This document shows positions 17,501 through 25,787 of a DNA stretch of 64,000 nt, piece by piece. Source of the DNA: Paracoccus laeviglucosivorans (GTDB lineage: Bacteria; Pseudomonadota; Alphaproteobacteria; Rhodobacterales; Rhodobacteraceae); contig NZ_FXTK01000006.1 of assembly GCF_900182695.1 (NCBI RefSeq), positions 1 to 64,000 on the forward strand. Reading direction: 5' to 3'. How positions within the stretch are numbered: the first letter of the stretch is position 1; every line of letters begins with the position of its first letter. A model generated the notes under the pieces. That model was not told the DNA's origin. It saw nothing but the letters and a program-made list of their open reading frames with translations, and ran no database searches. The position numbers were made by a program, and so were the translations under genes.

Positions 17501-17534
17501 CGCTGAGCGACAGGTTTTTGGGGCGCCTGTTCAA
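14496..17534 (-). CDS. Large hybrid sensor histidine kinase (HAMP-GAF-HisKA-HATPase-REC-REC)
   Basis: A 1012-residue membrane kinase. Transmembrane segments near 13-35 and 195-213 enclose a helical periplasmic sensor domain of the CHASE3 type. HAMP, GAF (about 290-430) and a coiled coil follow, then HisKA with the phosphorylated His in ANMSHELRTPLNS, an ATPase domain (NLIGNALKFTHDG, DTGIGI, GGTGLGLAI) and two receiver domains with Asp in CIIMDLGLPG and VLMDMMMPNMDG. The start is TTG 17534 after GGAGACAG. It heads the operon with the CheR-like and GGDEF genes and probably feeds phosphate into c-di-GMP synthesis. Confidence 0.93.
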   Translation of the reverse strand: MNRRPKNLSLSAQFALIMLCFVLVVACVSSVGYLGSRALSEAQNKVRDLTSDLTAIEAVERSMLAREIALTETLIKGTPESRKAFDAANSETIAATETLLRLPIPDQQALSDAVAIQVAGTQWLNLKALPLLTRFENMDVPADRTQVLAEYLASNHADTAELIPTATFDRLSGLVMQLLTDARAERDRAIDWMRNATAMAAALVALTALAAFATLHYRFSRPIRRFAMTMSRLADNDRTVQIPFQDRGDEIGAMSRSLLIFRNLAVAQVEDLEVKHALTKLSESVQAQKTLHDFAQVAITSLANELGAQVAVFFSYDETRRNLTLFAAHGYRGNADMPVSYALGEGIIGQVAADRRTQIISPVPKGFVKIHSATGEADPTLILLMPVLLRDRLIGVMEFALLEPFDSVRGRIVAEAIDVVGLPLVNLQRALETKELLQQSIRQTEELQAAEAEMLAQQEELQATNAELAFRTTELEQTQEEAFQRAEELERTSQYKSRFLANMSHELRTPLNSMLILAQDLASNSDGNLDADQIEAAQVIHASGVSLLRLINEILDLSKIEAGKIEVTSEATSSRMLVQTLEHAFRPIADKKGVAFGITCTDDLPATIQTDPGRLEQIANNLIGNALKFTHDGSVRVTLAPAEEGRMLSFVVCDTGIGIAQEKLEAIFLPFEQVDASTQRQYGGTGLGLAISRQLATLLGGRLEVESVVGQGSVFRLFVPLVAADIAVPAEAAPKPEAPAPRPTPAPARGSVLVVEDDGGTQKAVSQLLTRAGIDVTASFSAEDALERIKTRDFDCIIMDLGLPGLSGFELLDRLSSLGKAQSVVVYSARDMQPDELLRLRGYTDSIVLKGEHSDKRLLDEVRAFLNAAPAATPTKPVAAADDGQPVDCKLLLVDDDMRNIYALAKVLRARGCNVVLAQDGLKALAELDAHPDTQIVLMDMMMPNMDGYEAMGEIRKRGGHWGDLPIIALTAKAMKEDRERCIQAGASDYMTKPIDLPLLFTKIREQLCHAQ

Positions 17535-17657
17535 GGGCTGTCTCCGTAATCGGGATGTCCGGGATGCCGGTCGTCACAGACCCGCAGTTCGGACCCCGGT
17601 GAAATTCCTCGGGGAAACCGACCACGAAATAGCTAACAAATCCACCTTTGCGGGTGG

Positions 17658-19031
17658 TCAGTCGGATGCCGCCTGAATGCCCTTGCGGGTTTCCGAGGTG
17701 GACAATTCATTGTTCAGACGGCGGAATTCGGACAAAGCCTTGGGGCGCTGTCCGGCGTTCAGATAGGCATAGGCCCGCAAAATCGCCAGATCGCGCCGGA
17801 TCGAGCCGGTGACCTGTTCGATTGCGTCGAAATAGCGGATCGCATCGCGATAGCGGCGCTGCTTGTAAGCCTGCACGCCACGCTGATCCAGAATCTGGCG
17901 TTCGATATCGACGCGCTGGCGATGGTCGAAATCGGTCGTGGCGGCGATCTGGGCGGCGGGTTCGGACATACCCATCTTCAGATAGGACAGCGCCAGACCG
18001 TATTGCGCATCGCGGCGTTGCTGCGCGTTCAGCCGCCCACCCAAAGCGGCGCGGAAATCGGCCATCGCGTCCATCGTGCGATCAAGGTTATAGACGCACC
18101 ATGCCCGCTCCAGAACCGTGCCCGCGGCCCGAGCATTTGCGGTGCGGGCCGCGCATTGCGCCGGGCTTTCGCCGCGCGGTGCCCTTGGCGTGGCGCTTTG
18201 GGTTGCCGCGCGTTCGGTGCGGCGCGGCGTGGCCGCTGCGCGCGGCGTCTGCGCGGGCTGAGGGGCAGCTTGTGCGGCGGGCGTGGCGCTGCGCTGGTTC
18301 GTGGTCGCCGCAGGCGCTGCGGTGACGACGCCGCGACCTGCCAGCAGACGTTGCAGCACGGTGTCAAAGCGCCCCGTTTCGGACGGCAGGCGGGCGCTGA
18401 CCTGCGCGACCATGGCACGCAGCTCTGCCTCGCTTGCGGCGGCGTCGGCCTTTTCGATGGTCGAAACCAGATCGGCGGGATTGGTGCAGGCCGACAGGAT
18501 CGCGCGATAGGTCGCCATCGCCTCGGCCTTGGCGCCTGCGGCTTTCTGGCCGTCGGCGATGCGCCATGCGTTGTTGATCCGGTCGCAGCGCAAAAGCCCC
18601 GGCGTGCGTGCAGCGACAGACCGCGCCGCCTCGACATCATCACCCTGCAGGGCAGTGTCCAGCGCACGCTGACCATCCGCCGTTTCAAGCTGTGCGGTCA
18701 TGTCGGGCGAGGGTGTCCATTCGGGATAGTTGCGCCGCGCCTGCGCCAAGGTCTGGCGCGCCTGATCCAGCTGGCCCGCCGCGACCTGACGATAGAACTG
18801 GTCGATTTCTGCCTGCGGCACGCTGGAACCGGACAAGCGGCTGAGATCGCTCGGCGGGCTCCATTGCGGGTATTTCAGCCGCAGACGCCGCAATTCGGCA
18901 TCGGCTGCGGTCTGGTCGCCTTGCTGGACATACATGTTCAGCGCCAGCAATTCGTCCGAGGGCGGCGCGGTCTGCGCCAGAACCGGCGTGGCGGACAGCA
19001 ACAGGGCGGCAATCAAGGCAGGTCTGATCAT
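17658..19031 (-). CDS. Periplasmic TPR-like protein of the cellulose operon
   Basis: A 457-residue exported protein with a Sec signal peptide (MIRPALIAALLLSATPVLAQ). Helical repeat segments in both halves (for example AEMATYRAIL-like and FDHRQRVDIERQILDQRGVQ, YKQRRYRDAIRYFDAIEQVT) flank a low-complexity Ala/Pro/Arg linker. It is the last gene of the cellulose operon and overlaps bcsZ by four bases (ATGA), which fixes the start at 19031. By position and repeats it may replace the TPR part of BcsC, but it lacks the outer-membrane barrel, so how cellulose crosses the outer membrane is not explained here. Confidence 0.75.
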   Translation of the reverse strand: MIRPALIAALLLSATPVLAQTAPPSDELLALNMYVQQGDQTAADAELRRLRLKYPQWSPPSDLSRLSGSSVPQAEIDQFYRQVAAGQLDQARQTLAQARRNYPEWTPSPDMTAQLETADGQRALDTALQGDDVEAARSVAARTPGLLRCDRINNAWRIADGQKAAGAKAEAMATYRAILSACTNPADLVSTIEKADAAASEAELRAMVAQVSARLPSETGRFDTVLQRLLAGRGVVTAAPAATTNQRSATPAAQAAPQPAQTPRAAATPRRTERAATQSATPRAPRGESPAQCAARTANARAAGTVLERAWCVYNLDRTMDAMADFRAALGGRLNAQQRRDAQYGLALSYLKMGMSEPAAQIAATTDFDHRQRVDIERQILDQRGVQAYKQRRYRDAIRYFDAIEQVTGSIRRDLAILRAYAYLNAGQRPKALSEFRRLNNELSTSETRKGIQAASD

Positions 19032-20116
19032 ATCGGCACGCATTTCGGGAACTGGGTCGCTTGGGCCACGAGCGCCATCAGATGCAGCGTCGCGGGGTAA
19101 TAGGGCTGATCCGTGGTAAAGGGACGCATCGCCGACCCGAAAGCGGATGAGGATGCGCAACTGCTTAGCGCTGCGACCGCGCCGTAACCGGCATGGCTGC
19201 TTGCCTCGACCACGGCGCGGGTCGTCAGGTCGAACACCACGGGGCTGGCATCGCCGGGCGCGCCGCTGGCGGCGGCCTGCGCGAAATTCTGGACTGCCGG
19301 CGATCCGGGTTGGCCCGACCACAGCGCAAACAGCGGGACGCGAATGGCCTCATACCCCGAGTTCTGCGAGAAGTTGGCAGGCGGCGCCGCCTTGCCCTGC
19401 GCCGTCAGCGCGATCCAGTCGGGAACCAGCCCGCTATGCGCCAGATCGTCGATCAGCGCCACGCCGTCATCCGCCATCTGCGAAAGCTGGGGCAGATCGG
19501 TCGCCTGCGCCAATTCGCGCATCGCGCGCGGCATGTAATAGGACGGGTTCACGACGACCTGTTCGGCGGTTCGGAAACCCATCGCGGCGGGCAGCATCAG
19601 CAGACGCCCGCTGCCATCGGGGTGGGGGGCCGAGCACAGCCGCACGATGTCATTGGCGATCCGCGCCGCGCGCTGGATAAGTTCGGGACGTGCCTGCCGC
19701 GCACCAGCCATGACCAGCGCCCAGGCATAGAACAGATCCCCGTCCGAGGCGTTGTTGCGGTCCTGCACCTGCGGCACCGTATCGGGACGCCAGCGCCACG
19801 CCATCAGCGCATCGTCGCGGATGGCAAGGTTGCGGTCGCTCCAATCCATGATGGTATCGAAGGCGGTGCGGTCATCAAAGATCGCGGCCAGCGCCAGTCC
19901 GTAGCCCTGACCCTCGGAATGGCTGGCCGAGTTCTGGAAACCATCGACGATGCGCCCGTCATCGGTCAGGCACAGTGTCTTCCACGCCTGCCACGACTGA
20001 TGCAGCGGGTGACCGGCGGGCACGAAACCGCCCGGCATGTCCGCGCGGGCAGGGTTGCCGCGCATCCCCAGAAAGGACGCGGCGGCCAGACCGGAAAGAA
20101 GCGTGCGGCGGTTCAT
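19028..20116 (-). CDS. bcsZ: Endo-1,4-beta-glucanase, glycoside hydrolase family 8
   Basis: A 362-residue GH8 cellulase that trims nascent cellulose in the periplasm. The general acid Glu lies in SASHSEGQGYGLALAAI and the conserved Asp in NNASDGDLFYAWAL; VNPSYYMPRAMRELA and GYEAIRVPLFALW are also typical. The N-terminus MNRRTLLSGLAAASFLG has a twin-arginine-like motif followed by a hydrophobic core and an ARA cleavage site, so Tat export is possible. The start 20116 overlaps the bcsB stop (TGATG). Confidence 0.92.
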   Translation of the reverse strand: MNRRTLLSGLAAASFLGMRGNPARADMPGGFVPAGHPLHQSWQAWKTLCLTDDGRIVDGFQNSASHSEGQGYGLALAAIFDDRTAFDTIMDWSDRNLAIRDDALMAWRWRPDTVPQVQDRNNASDGDLFYAWALVMAGARQARPELIQRAARIANDIVRLCSAPHPDGSGRLLMLPAAMGFRTAEQVVVNPSYYMPRAMRELAQATDLPQLSQMADDGVALIDDLAHSGLVPDWIALTAQGKAAPPANFSQNSGYEAIRVPLFALWSGQPGSPAVQNFAQAAASGAPGDASPVVFDLTTRAVVEASSHAGYGAVAALSSCASSSAFGSAMRPFTTDQPYYPATLHLMALVAQATQFPKCVPI

Positions 20117-22359
20117 CAGCGCAACCTCGACTTGCGGAAAATGATGACGATCGCAAGTGCGGGCACGACCGAAATCAGGCCCAGCACCAGCAGCATGGTC
20201 GCAAAAAGGAATGGCGACCACGACGCAAGGTTCCCTAGAATCGGGAACAGATTCATCACCGTCACCCGTTCCTGCAAGCGCGGCGTTTCGACCGGAGACC
20301 AGATTTCCCAGCTTCCGTCATTCGACAGCAGCGCGACCGCGCCCTGACCCAGACGGTTGCTGCGCAGTTCATCCAGCGCGCGACTGATGCCACGGGTCTG
20401 GGCGTCGGGGCCAAGGATCAGGCCAAGCGCTTCGGGCTGGCTGCGATCCAGCGTGATCAGCAGCGCATCGCCCCTGCGCCCGTCCAGCCATTGCGACAGA
20501 CCTTCGCCCGAACTCAGGAAGGCGGCCTTTTCCAGTCGTTCCCGTTGACGGTGAAGCCATGCCAGCGGCGACCATGACCGTGCGGGGGCAGCAACCTCAG
20601 CGGTGGGGGCCGGGGTTTCGGCGGTTTCGCTTAGCCTGAAGCTGGGGGCTTGCGGCGCAGCGGGCGGCGGGGCGGCCTGCGCGGAAGCTGCGGGCATCGC
20701 GACCGTCGGAAACAGCGCCTCTTGCAGCTCGCGCAGCGACACATCGGCAAGCGAGGTCGGCAATGTGCTGAAATCCATCAGTGTCAGCGACACCGCTGCG
20801 TCCGGCTCGGGCGAGGGGCGCAGACCAGCGGCCAACTGGATCGCCGCCATCTCCATCCGGCTGCGTTCGGCGGCGGCAGGATCGGCTTTGATCCCGGCCG
20901 CAGACAGCCCCGACAGCGCCGAGGAGAAGCCGCCAAGCTGCATGGCCGGGGAATGCGGCACCAGCAGGCTGCTTTCCTTGGTCACGACCAGCATGTCGGT
21001 CTGGCGCGGCGGGCAGGCCACATCCGGCGGATTGCCGGGCACCATCATCTCAAAGCTCAGCGTGTTGACGCCGGAATGCAAAAGCCTTGCGCCGAAGCCC
21101 ACCGCCAGCGGGTCCAGCAGCTTGCCGCCTTCGCGGTCCAAAGGCAGCAGGCGCACCGTTTCGTCGTTGATCTTGACCAGCAGGATCGAGCCTTGCGGCA
21201 GGTTCTCGGCATAGCCGTATTGCAGGTTCAGCCGAGCTTTCTGATTGGCCAGCAGCAGCCAGTCGTCGGGCAGGCGGAATTCCACGTCCTTGCGGAAATA
21301 ATGCGTGTTGCCGACAATATCGGACTGACCCAGCTGCGCCAGCGTCTGTGCCACGCCCGGTTGCAGCATCTGGGCCTGCGCCTGCGCCGGAAATGTAAGC
21401 TCCTGCATGGCCAGGCTGAAATCGGGCAGCGCGTCGCCCTGATATTCCACGACCATCGTCGGCGTGCCGCGCCCGTCCAGTCGGTAGCTGATCTGATCGC
21501 GGTCCGAGGGCAGCAGTGCCACCGATGGCCCCTGACGTGCCGCGATGTCATATGGGCTGCGCATGTCGATCCAGCCGCGGCCCTGCATCGCCGTGCCAAG
21601 CGCGTCGGTCATCTGGCGCAGAATGGCCGGATCAGTGTCGTCCCCCGACAGAACCGTGACGGGCAGGCCGCTGCCGACCTGCTGGGACAGTGCCAGCGCA
21701 AAGCCCTGCGCTGTCGGCGGCAAGTTGGACTGGTCGATTTGTGCGCCACTGCGCGTCAGGTCAAGTTCGGTCCAGACGCCGAAGCTGGCATCCGGTCCGC
21801 AATAGATCCGGTGCGGCTGGCGCAGCGAAATCGCGATGCGGTTCTGGCCGGCAATCAGCCCCTCGGTGGGCACGTTCACCGTCTTGAAGCCGTTGAAGCT
21901 GTTCAACGGCATATCCACGGGCGCGGCGTCGTTGACGGTGATTTGCATGACCGCCGTGTCGGGCAGCACGTTGATGGCCGAACGCAGCGACAGTTGCAGC
22001 GATTCCGGTAGCGCCTGATCGGGCGGCAGGTCCAGCCCCAGATCGGTGCGCGCAACCTCGCCGGTCAGGCGCAGGATGCCAGGCTGCGGCAGCGACGGGC
22101 CCATCCGCACTTCTTCGGGCAGGGTGGTCAGCGGGCGCAGTTTCAGCAGGCTTTGCCGGATTTCCGGGGCAGGCGCTTCGGGCATTCCGTCGCGCGGCGC
22201 GGGGGCCGCGTCAATGGACTGCCCCACGGGCGGCGCTTCGGGGGCAGGTTGCGCTTCGGGTGCGGCGGCTGGCGGCAGAACGATGTCCTGCGCCATTGCT
22301 GTGCCCGACAGCAGCAGGAATGGCAGGCCCAGAAGGGTCAGGCGCGTGGTCTTGTTCAT
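20116..22359 (-). CDS. bcsB: Cellulose synthase periplasmic subunit BcsB
   Basis: A 747-residue partner of BcsA. It has a Sec signal peptide (TRLTLLGLPFLLLSGTAMAQ), a Pro/Ala-rich linker, the alternating jelly-roll (carbohydrate-binding) and flavodoxin-like domains of BcsB (LPPDQALPESLQLSLRSAIN; YRLDGRGTPTMVVEYQGDAL), and one C-terminal membrane helix (LFATMLLVLGLISVVPALAI) ending in basic residues that anchors it next to BcsA. It guides the glucan through the periplasm. The ATG overlaps the bcsA stop by four bases, so translation is coupled. Confidence 0.95.
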   Translation of the reverse strand: MNKTTRLTLLGLPFLLLSGTAMAQDIVLPPAAAPEAQPAPEAPPVGQSIDAAPAPRDGMPEAPAPEIRQSLLKLRPLTTLPEEVRMGPSLPQPGILRLTGEVARTDLGLDLPPDQALPESLQLSLRSAINVLPDTAVMQITVNDAAPVDMPLNSFNGFKTVNVPTEGLIAGQNRIAISLRQPHRIYCGPDASFGVWTELDLTRSGAQIDQSNLPPTAQGFALALSQQVGSGLPVTVLSGDDTDPAILRQMTDALGTAMQGRGWIDMRSPYDIAARQGPSVALLPSDRDQISYRLDGRGTPTMVVEYQGDALPDFSLAMQELTFPAQAQAQMLQPGVAQTLAQLGQSDIVGNTHYFRKDVEFRLPDDWLLLANQKARLNLQYGYAENLPQGSILLVKINDETVRLLPLDREGGKLLDPLAVGFGARLLHSGVNTLSFEMMVPGNPPDVACPPRQTDMLVVTKESSLLVPHSPAMQLGGFSSALSGLSAAGIKADPAAAERSRMEMAAIQLAAGLRPSPEPDAAVSLTLMDFSTLPTSLADVSLRELQEALFPTVAMPAASAQAAPPPAAPQAPSFRLSETAETPAPTAEVAAPARSWSPLAWLHRQRERLEKAAFLSSGEGLSQWLDGRRGDALLITLDRSQPEALGLILGPDAQTRGISRALDELRSNRLGQGAVALLSNDGSWEIWSPVETPRLQERVTVMNLFPILGNLASWSPFLFATMLLVLGLISVVPALAIVIIFRKSRLR

Positions 22360-24686
22360 CGATGCGCCTCGATCTCGATAAAGTCCTCGATCGGGGCGGG
22401 CATCGACTGGTTGCGATGCTCCACCTCGTCGAAATCGGCGCCGAAGGCCATCAGGTGCGCGGGGCGCTGCGACTTGTTCGAGGTCATCGCCACACGGCGG
22501 CGGCGGGCAGGTTCGCGCATGAAATCGGCAATCGTCTTGGGGATCGAGGTCAACATCAACCCGATGATATAAAGCAGCCCCGCGATCAGCCCCTTGCCAT
22601 GACGGGTCGCGTCACGCTGGGCCTGCCATACCTCGCTGTCGCCAAAGATCATCTGGGCCACGGCTTCGCGTGCGGCAATCGACTGATCGCCCACCAGTCG
22701 CAGGCCAAGCGTCGTGCCCTCTTTCCCGGTGTTCGACATGGAAAGCACCACGGCGCGCACGTCCTGTTCCAGATGCGGTGCGTTGGCAAAGCTGGGGCGG
22801 AACGCGATTTCGTCGCCCTGTCGGATCATCACCGCACCGATGCCACGCGGGGCCTGATCCAGCCGCAGTTGCGCGCCGCTGGTCGAGACGTCCATCACCG
22901 TCGCCTTGACCGGATATTGGCCCGACCCCTGCCATGTCGCCGTGGCGGGCAGGTTCAGCATCACGCGCGGAGCAGCGCGACGCTGCTGCTTTTCGGACAC
23001 CGATCGCAGCGCAAGCGACACCATCAGCAGGTTGATGACCGCCCAGACGCCTACGACCGACAGAACGCTGCGGTCGCCCGGAAATGCGATCCAGCGCACG
23101 ATCAGCGCGATCACCCCGGCCAGTGTCAGGCCAAACAACCCCGCCAGCGGCCCATAGATCGGCGAGATGTAGTCCTCGGCCAGCGTTTCGTCCTTGGCCG
23201 TCACGTTGAACTTGGCCCCGCGCGGCTTCAGGATGGTGCGGATGATCGAGGTCGCCAGATAGGGGGCCTGCGCGATCTCATAAACCTCGGATATCAGCGG
23301 CCATCGGTAACGCGAGAAAATGGCGTTCTGCACCAGCAGCACCACGGCCATATAGCTCAGGACGTAGGCCATCGCTTCCTGGAAGGTCGTCACCACGATT
23401 TCGACGCCAAAGAACAGATAGGTCAGCGGTGCCAGCATATAGGCCAAACGGATCAGCGGAAAGAACCAGAACGACATCGAGTTGATGTAGCAAAGCCGCT
23501 GCAAGGGCTTCAGCCCGCGCCGGAACAGCGGGTTCTTCAGGACCAGCATCTGCACCATGCCCGACGCCCAGCGGCCACGCTGCTGGATGAAGGACACAAA
23601 GGTTTCGGGCTGCAGCCCCGCGATCATGGCGCGGTCCAGATACAGGCTGCGCCAGCCCTGCGAATGGATTTCCAGCGCGGTTTCGGCATCTTCGGTGATC
23701 GTTTCGCCCGCAAAGCCGCCCACGCTGTCCAGCGCCTTGCGGCGGATCACGGCGGCCGAGCCGCAAAAGAACGCGCCGCCCCAGCGATCCAGCCCTCGGT
23801 GGATCATGCCATAGAACATCTCGTTTTCAGGCGGGGATTTCAGCCCAAGGTTCCGCTGGATCGGATCGGGGTTGATGAAATGGTGCGGGGTCTGGACCAG
23901 AAACAGCTTGGGGTCTTGCGCGAAATAGCCGACCGTGCGGGCCAGAAAATCGCGCGACGGCACGTGGTCGGCATCGAACACCACGACCAGATCGCCGTCC
24001 AGACGGGCTAGGGCCGCGCTCATGTTCCCGGCTTTGGCGTGTTCGTTCTTGGCTCGGGTCGAATAGATGATGCCCAGATCGTTGCAAAGCGCCTGCAATT
24101 CGGCGCGGCGGGCGCGGGCGCGCGCGGCCAGTTCGGGGTCGGCGGAATTGCAGCGCTGGTCGGTGCCGCCATCGTCGCACAGCACGACCCGGCGTTTCGA
24201 TGCCGGATAGATCATGTTCTTTGCGGCCGAAAGCGTGATGCTCAGCATCTCGACGGGTTCGTTATAGGACGGGACCAGAATGTCCACGCGCGGCATGTGT
24301 TCCAGATCGACCTTGGGCGGCAGGCCGCGGTCCAGCGGGTCGGCGGTGATGAAACCGCCAAGGAAGAACACAAGGATCGAGTAGGTTTCGACGACCAGCA
24401 GGATGATGGCGCAGATGAACGAGGCATCCAGCCCCGGCTCGGGCAGGGTGGCGGTGACGCGCCAGAACCAATAGCGCAGCACCACGATGCTGGCGATGCC
24501 GATCAGTGCCATGCGCGGCACGATGCTGGAGGTGAACGGCTTGAGGATCACCACAAGCGCCACGGCGAACATGCCAAGCATCGCCTGCGCGGCATCCGAT
24601 ACCGGGATCGCGCTGAGCACGAAGACCGGAAGCAGGGTCAGCGCCCACAATGCCAACAGAAACAGGCGGGGAAGCTTCTTGCCCAT
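22356..24686 (-). CDS. bcsA: Cellulose synthase catalytic subunit BcsA with PilZ domain
   Basis: A 776-residue inner-membrane GT2 synthase polymerising UDP-glucose into beta-1,4-glucan and extruding it. Catalytic motifs are all present: DDG (171-173), DAD (238-240), TED (331-333) and QQRGRW (368-373), plus the FFCGSAA loop and the FNVTAK gating-loop region near 493. The C-terminal PilZ domain has RRAAPR (569-574) and DVSTSG (599-604), the residues that bind c-di-GMP and release autoinhibition. The length is close to the Rhodobacter enzyme. The start shares one base with the bcsN stop (TAATG). Confidence 0.97.
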   Translation of the reverse strand: MGKKLPRLFLLALWALTLLPVFVLSAIPVSDAAQAMLGMFAVALVVILKPFTSSIVPRMALIGIASIVVLRYWFWRVTATLPEPGLDASFICAIILLVVETYSILVFFLGGFITADPLDRGLPPKVDLEHMPRVDILVPSYNEPVEMLSITLSAAKNMIYPASKRRVVLCDDGGTDQRCNSADPELAARARARRAELQALCNDLGIIYSTRAKNEHAKAGNMSAALARLDGDLVVVFDADHVPSRDFLARTVGYFAQDPKLFLVQTPHHFINPDPIQRNLGLKSPPENEMFYGMIHRGLDRWGGAFFCGSAAVIRRKALDSVGGFAGETITEDAETALEIHSQGWRSLYLDRAMIAGLQPETFVSFIQQRGRWASGMVQMLVLKNPLFRRGLKPLQRLCYINSMSFWFFPLIRLAYMLAPLTYLFFGVEIVVTTFQEAMAYVLSYMAVVLLVQNAIFSRYRWPLISEVYEIAQAPYLATSIIRTILKPRGAKFNVTAKDETLAEDYISPIYGPLAGLFGLTLAGVIALIVRWIAFPGDRSVLSVVGVWAVINLLMVSLALRSVSEKQQRRAAPRVMLNLPATATWQGSGQYPVKATVMDVSTSGAQLRLDQAPRGIGAVMIRQGDEIAFRPSFANAPHLEQDVRAVVLSMSNTGKEGTTLGLRLVGDQSIAAREAVAQMIFGDSEVWQAQRDATRHGKGLIAGLLYIIGLMLTSIPKTIADFMREPARRRRVAMTSNKSQRPAHLMAFGADFDEVEHRNQSMPAPIEDFIEIEAHR

Positions 24687-25420
24687 TATTGCGAACCACC
24701 CGAAGGAATGGCGATGACGCTGCCCGACGGTGCGGCCAGCGGGGAAAGCATACGGCTGTTGCCCTGCGGATCGCGGGCAATGGGCGCGACGCCGATGCTG
24801 TCGGCCAATAGCGGCGCCAGCGCGTCTTGCTGCGATCCAAGCACGCAGTTGCGCACGATGATGTCCATGATGCCGCCATTGCCGGGCAACTGGCGCATCC
24901 CGGAATTGACCCGGCGCATCCCCAGAATACAGGTCACGTCACCCACGTCCTGCGACGCCCATAGATAGGGGCCGACCCCATCATCACCCTGCACAAGACT
25001 GCCCGAGGAAAGGCCGGTGAAAGGCTGCGGCAGGCCACCGAAATTCGCGATCAGGCTTTCGAACCGCAGGCGACCAAAGCCCGACACGCCATTGCGTGTG
25101 CGCAGCATCATCACGTTGTCGCCCGGAACAGGGGTGTCGTTGGCCAGGCTGATGCGCTGTTCCAGCCCGATGCGCAGGTTGCGTTCCAGCACGCTGCGCA
25201 TGTTTGGTGCGTTGACCCAGGCCTGCGCGGTGGGGACGCTGGTATATTCCGTGCGTTCTTCGACCTGCTGCTTGGTCAGGACCAGTTCCTGTGCATCGAA
25301 GACGCATCCCGCAAGCGACGAGAGAAGCATTACGGTCGCTGCAGCACGAAGCCCCCGACGCCAGCCAAAACGCTTTGCGGTGTGGGGCGGGCTTGCCTGG
25401 CGAACACGGTCGGCTTTCAT
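24686..25420 (-). CDS. bcsN: Cellulose biosynthesis protein BcsN (lipoprotein)
   Basis: A 244-residue protein with a signal peptide ending in a lipobox (MLLSSLAGC), so probably lipid-anchored. The conserved body, including TEYTSVPTAQAWVNAPNMRS, CILGMRRVNSGMRQLPGN and a second Cys in IIVRNCVLG, fits BcsN, a family restricted to alphaproteobacterial cellulose operons whose exact role is not settled. It is the first gene of the operon and overlaps bcsA. ATG 25420 follows GAGG at good distance and is preferred over GTG 25423. Confidence 0.85.
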   Translation of the reverse strand: MKADRVRQASPPHTAKRFGWRRGLRAAATVMLLSSLAGCVFDAQELVLTKQQVEERTEYTSVPTAQAWVNAPNMRSVLERNLRIGLEQRISLANDTPVPGDNVMMLRTRNGVSGFGRLRFESLIANFGGLPQPFTGLSSGSLVQGDDGVGPYLWASQDVGDVTCILGMRRVNSGMRQLPGNGGIMDIIVRNCVLGSQQDALAPLLADSIGVAPIARDPQGNSRMLSPLAAPSGSVIAIPSGGSQ

Positions 25421-25423
25421 CAC

Positions 25424-25787
25424 AAATCCTCAAAAACGTCCCGACGTCGAACCGGCCCGCATGTTTCCTTGAGTTCCAGGGAACTCCATGCGGGGAATTG
25501 ATTAACCTGCCAGTTTCTATTCCTGATTGTGCTGGAAAGCCCTGCGGTGGCAACCGCGTTTCTACACTTTCGTGCAAATTGTTGACGGATGGTTGCGCGT
25601 CAGGCGCAATTGGACAAATCGCGCCACATGACCATAGGTCAATTACCCTGCAGCTATTGTGTCCGGCGTGCATCGTCACCATTTCAATAGCGCTGATGCA
25701 AAATTTCTTCTCACGCAGCGAACGACTTGCTCTAAGGTTGAAATTCGTCATGGTTGATCAACTTTAGCCGCCATTCGGATCGGACCG
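25424..25787. other. Control region upstream of the cellulose operon
   Basis: 364 bases between the divergent bcsN and a small membrane protein gene. It is AT-richer than the genes and contains the 16-base palindrome at 25471-25486 about 50 bases ahead of bcsN. No open frame in it is convincing. Promoters for both directions are expected here, but I cannot place -35/-10 boxes reliably. Confidence 0.5.
25471..25486. promoter_or_regulatory. Palindromic operator candidate upstream of bcsN
   Basis: GAGTTCC-AG-GGAACTC is a perfect 7-bp inverted repeat with a 2-base centre, 51 bases before the bcsN start. Its symmetry fits a dimeric repressor or activator site. Confidence 0.4.

Noticed and set aside
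25440-25486. EcfG-type promoter for bcsN starting at GGAAC in the palindrome
   Set aside because: The nearest GTT-type -10 match lies 19 or more bases away, beyond the 16-17 spacing of known EcfG promoters.
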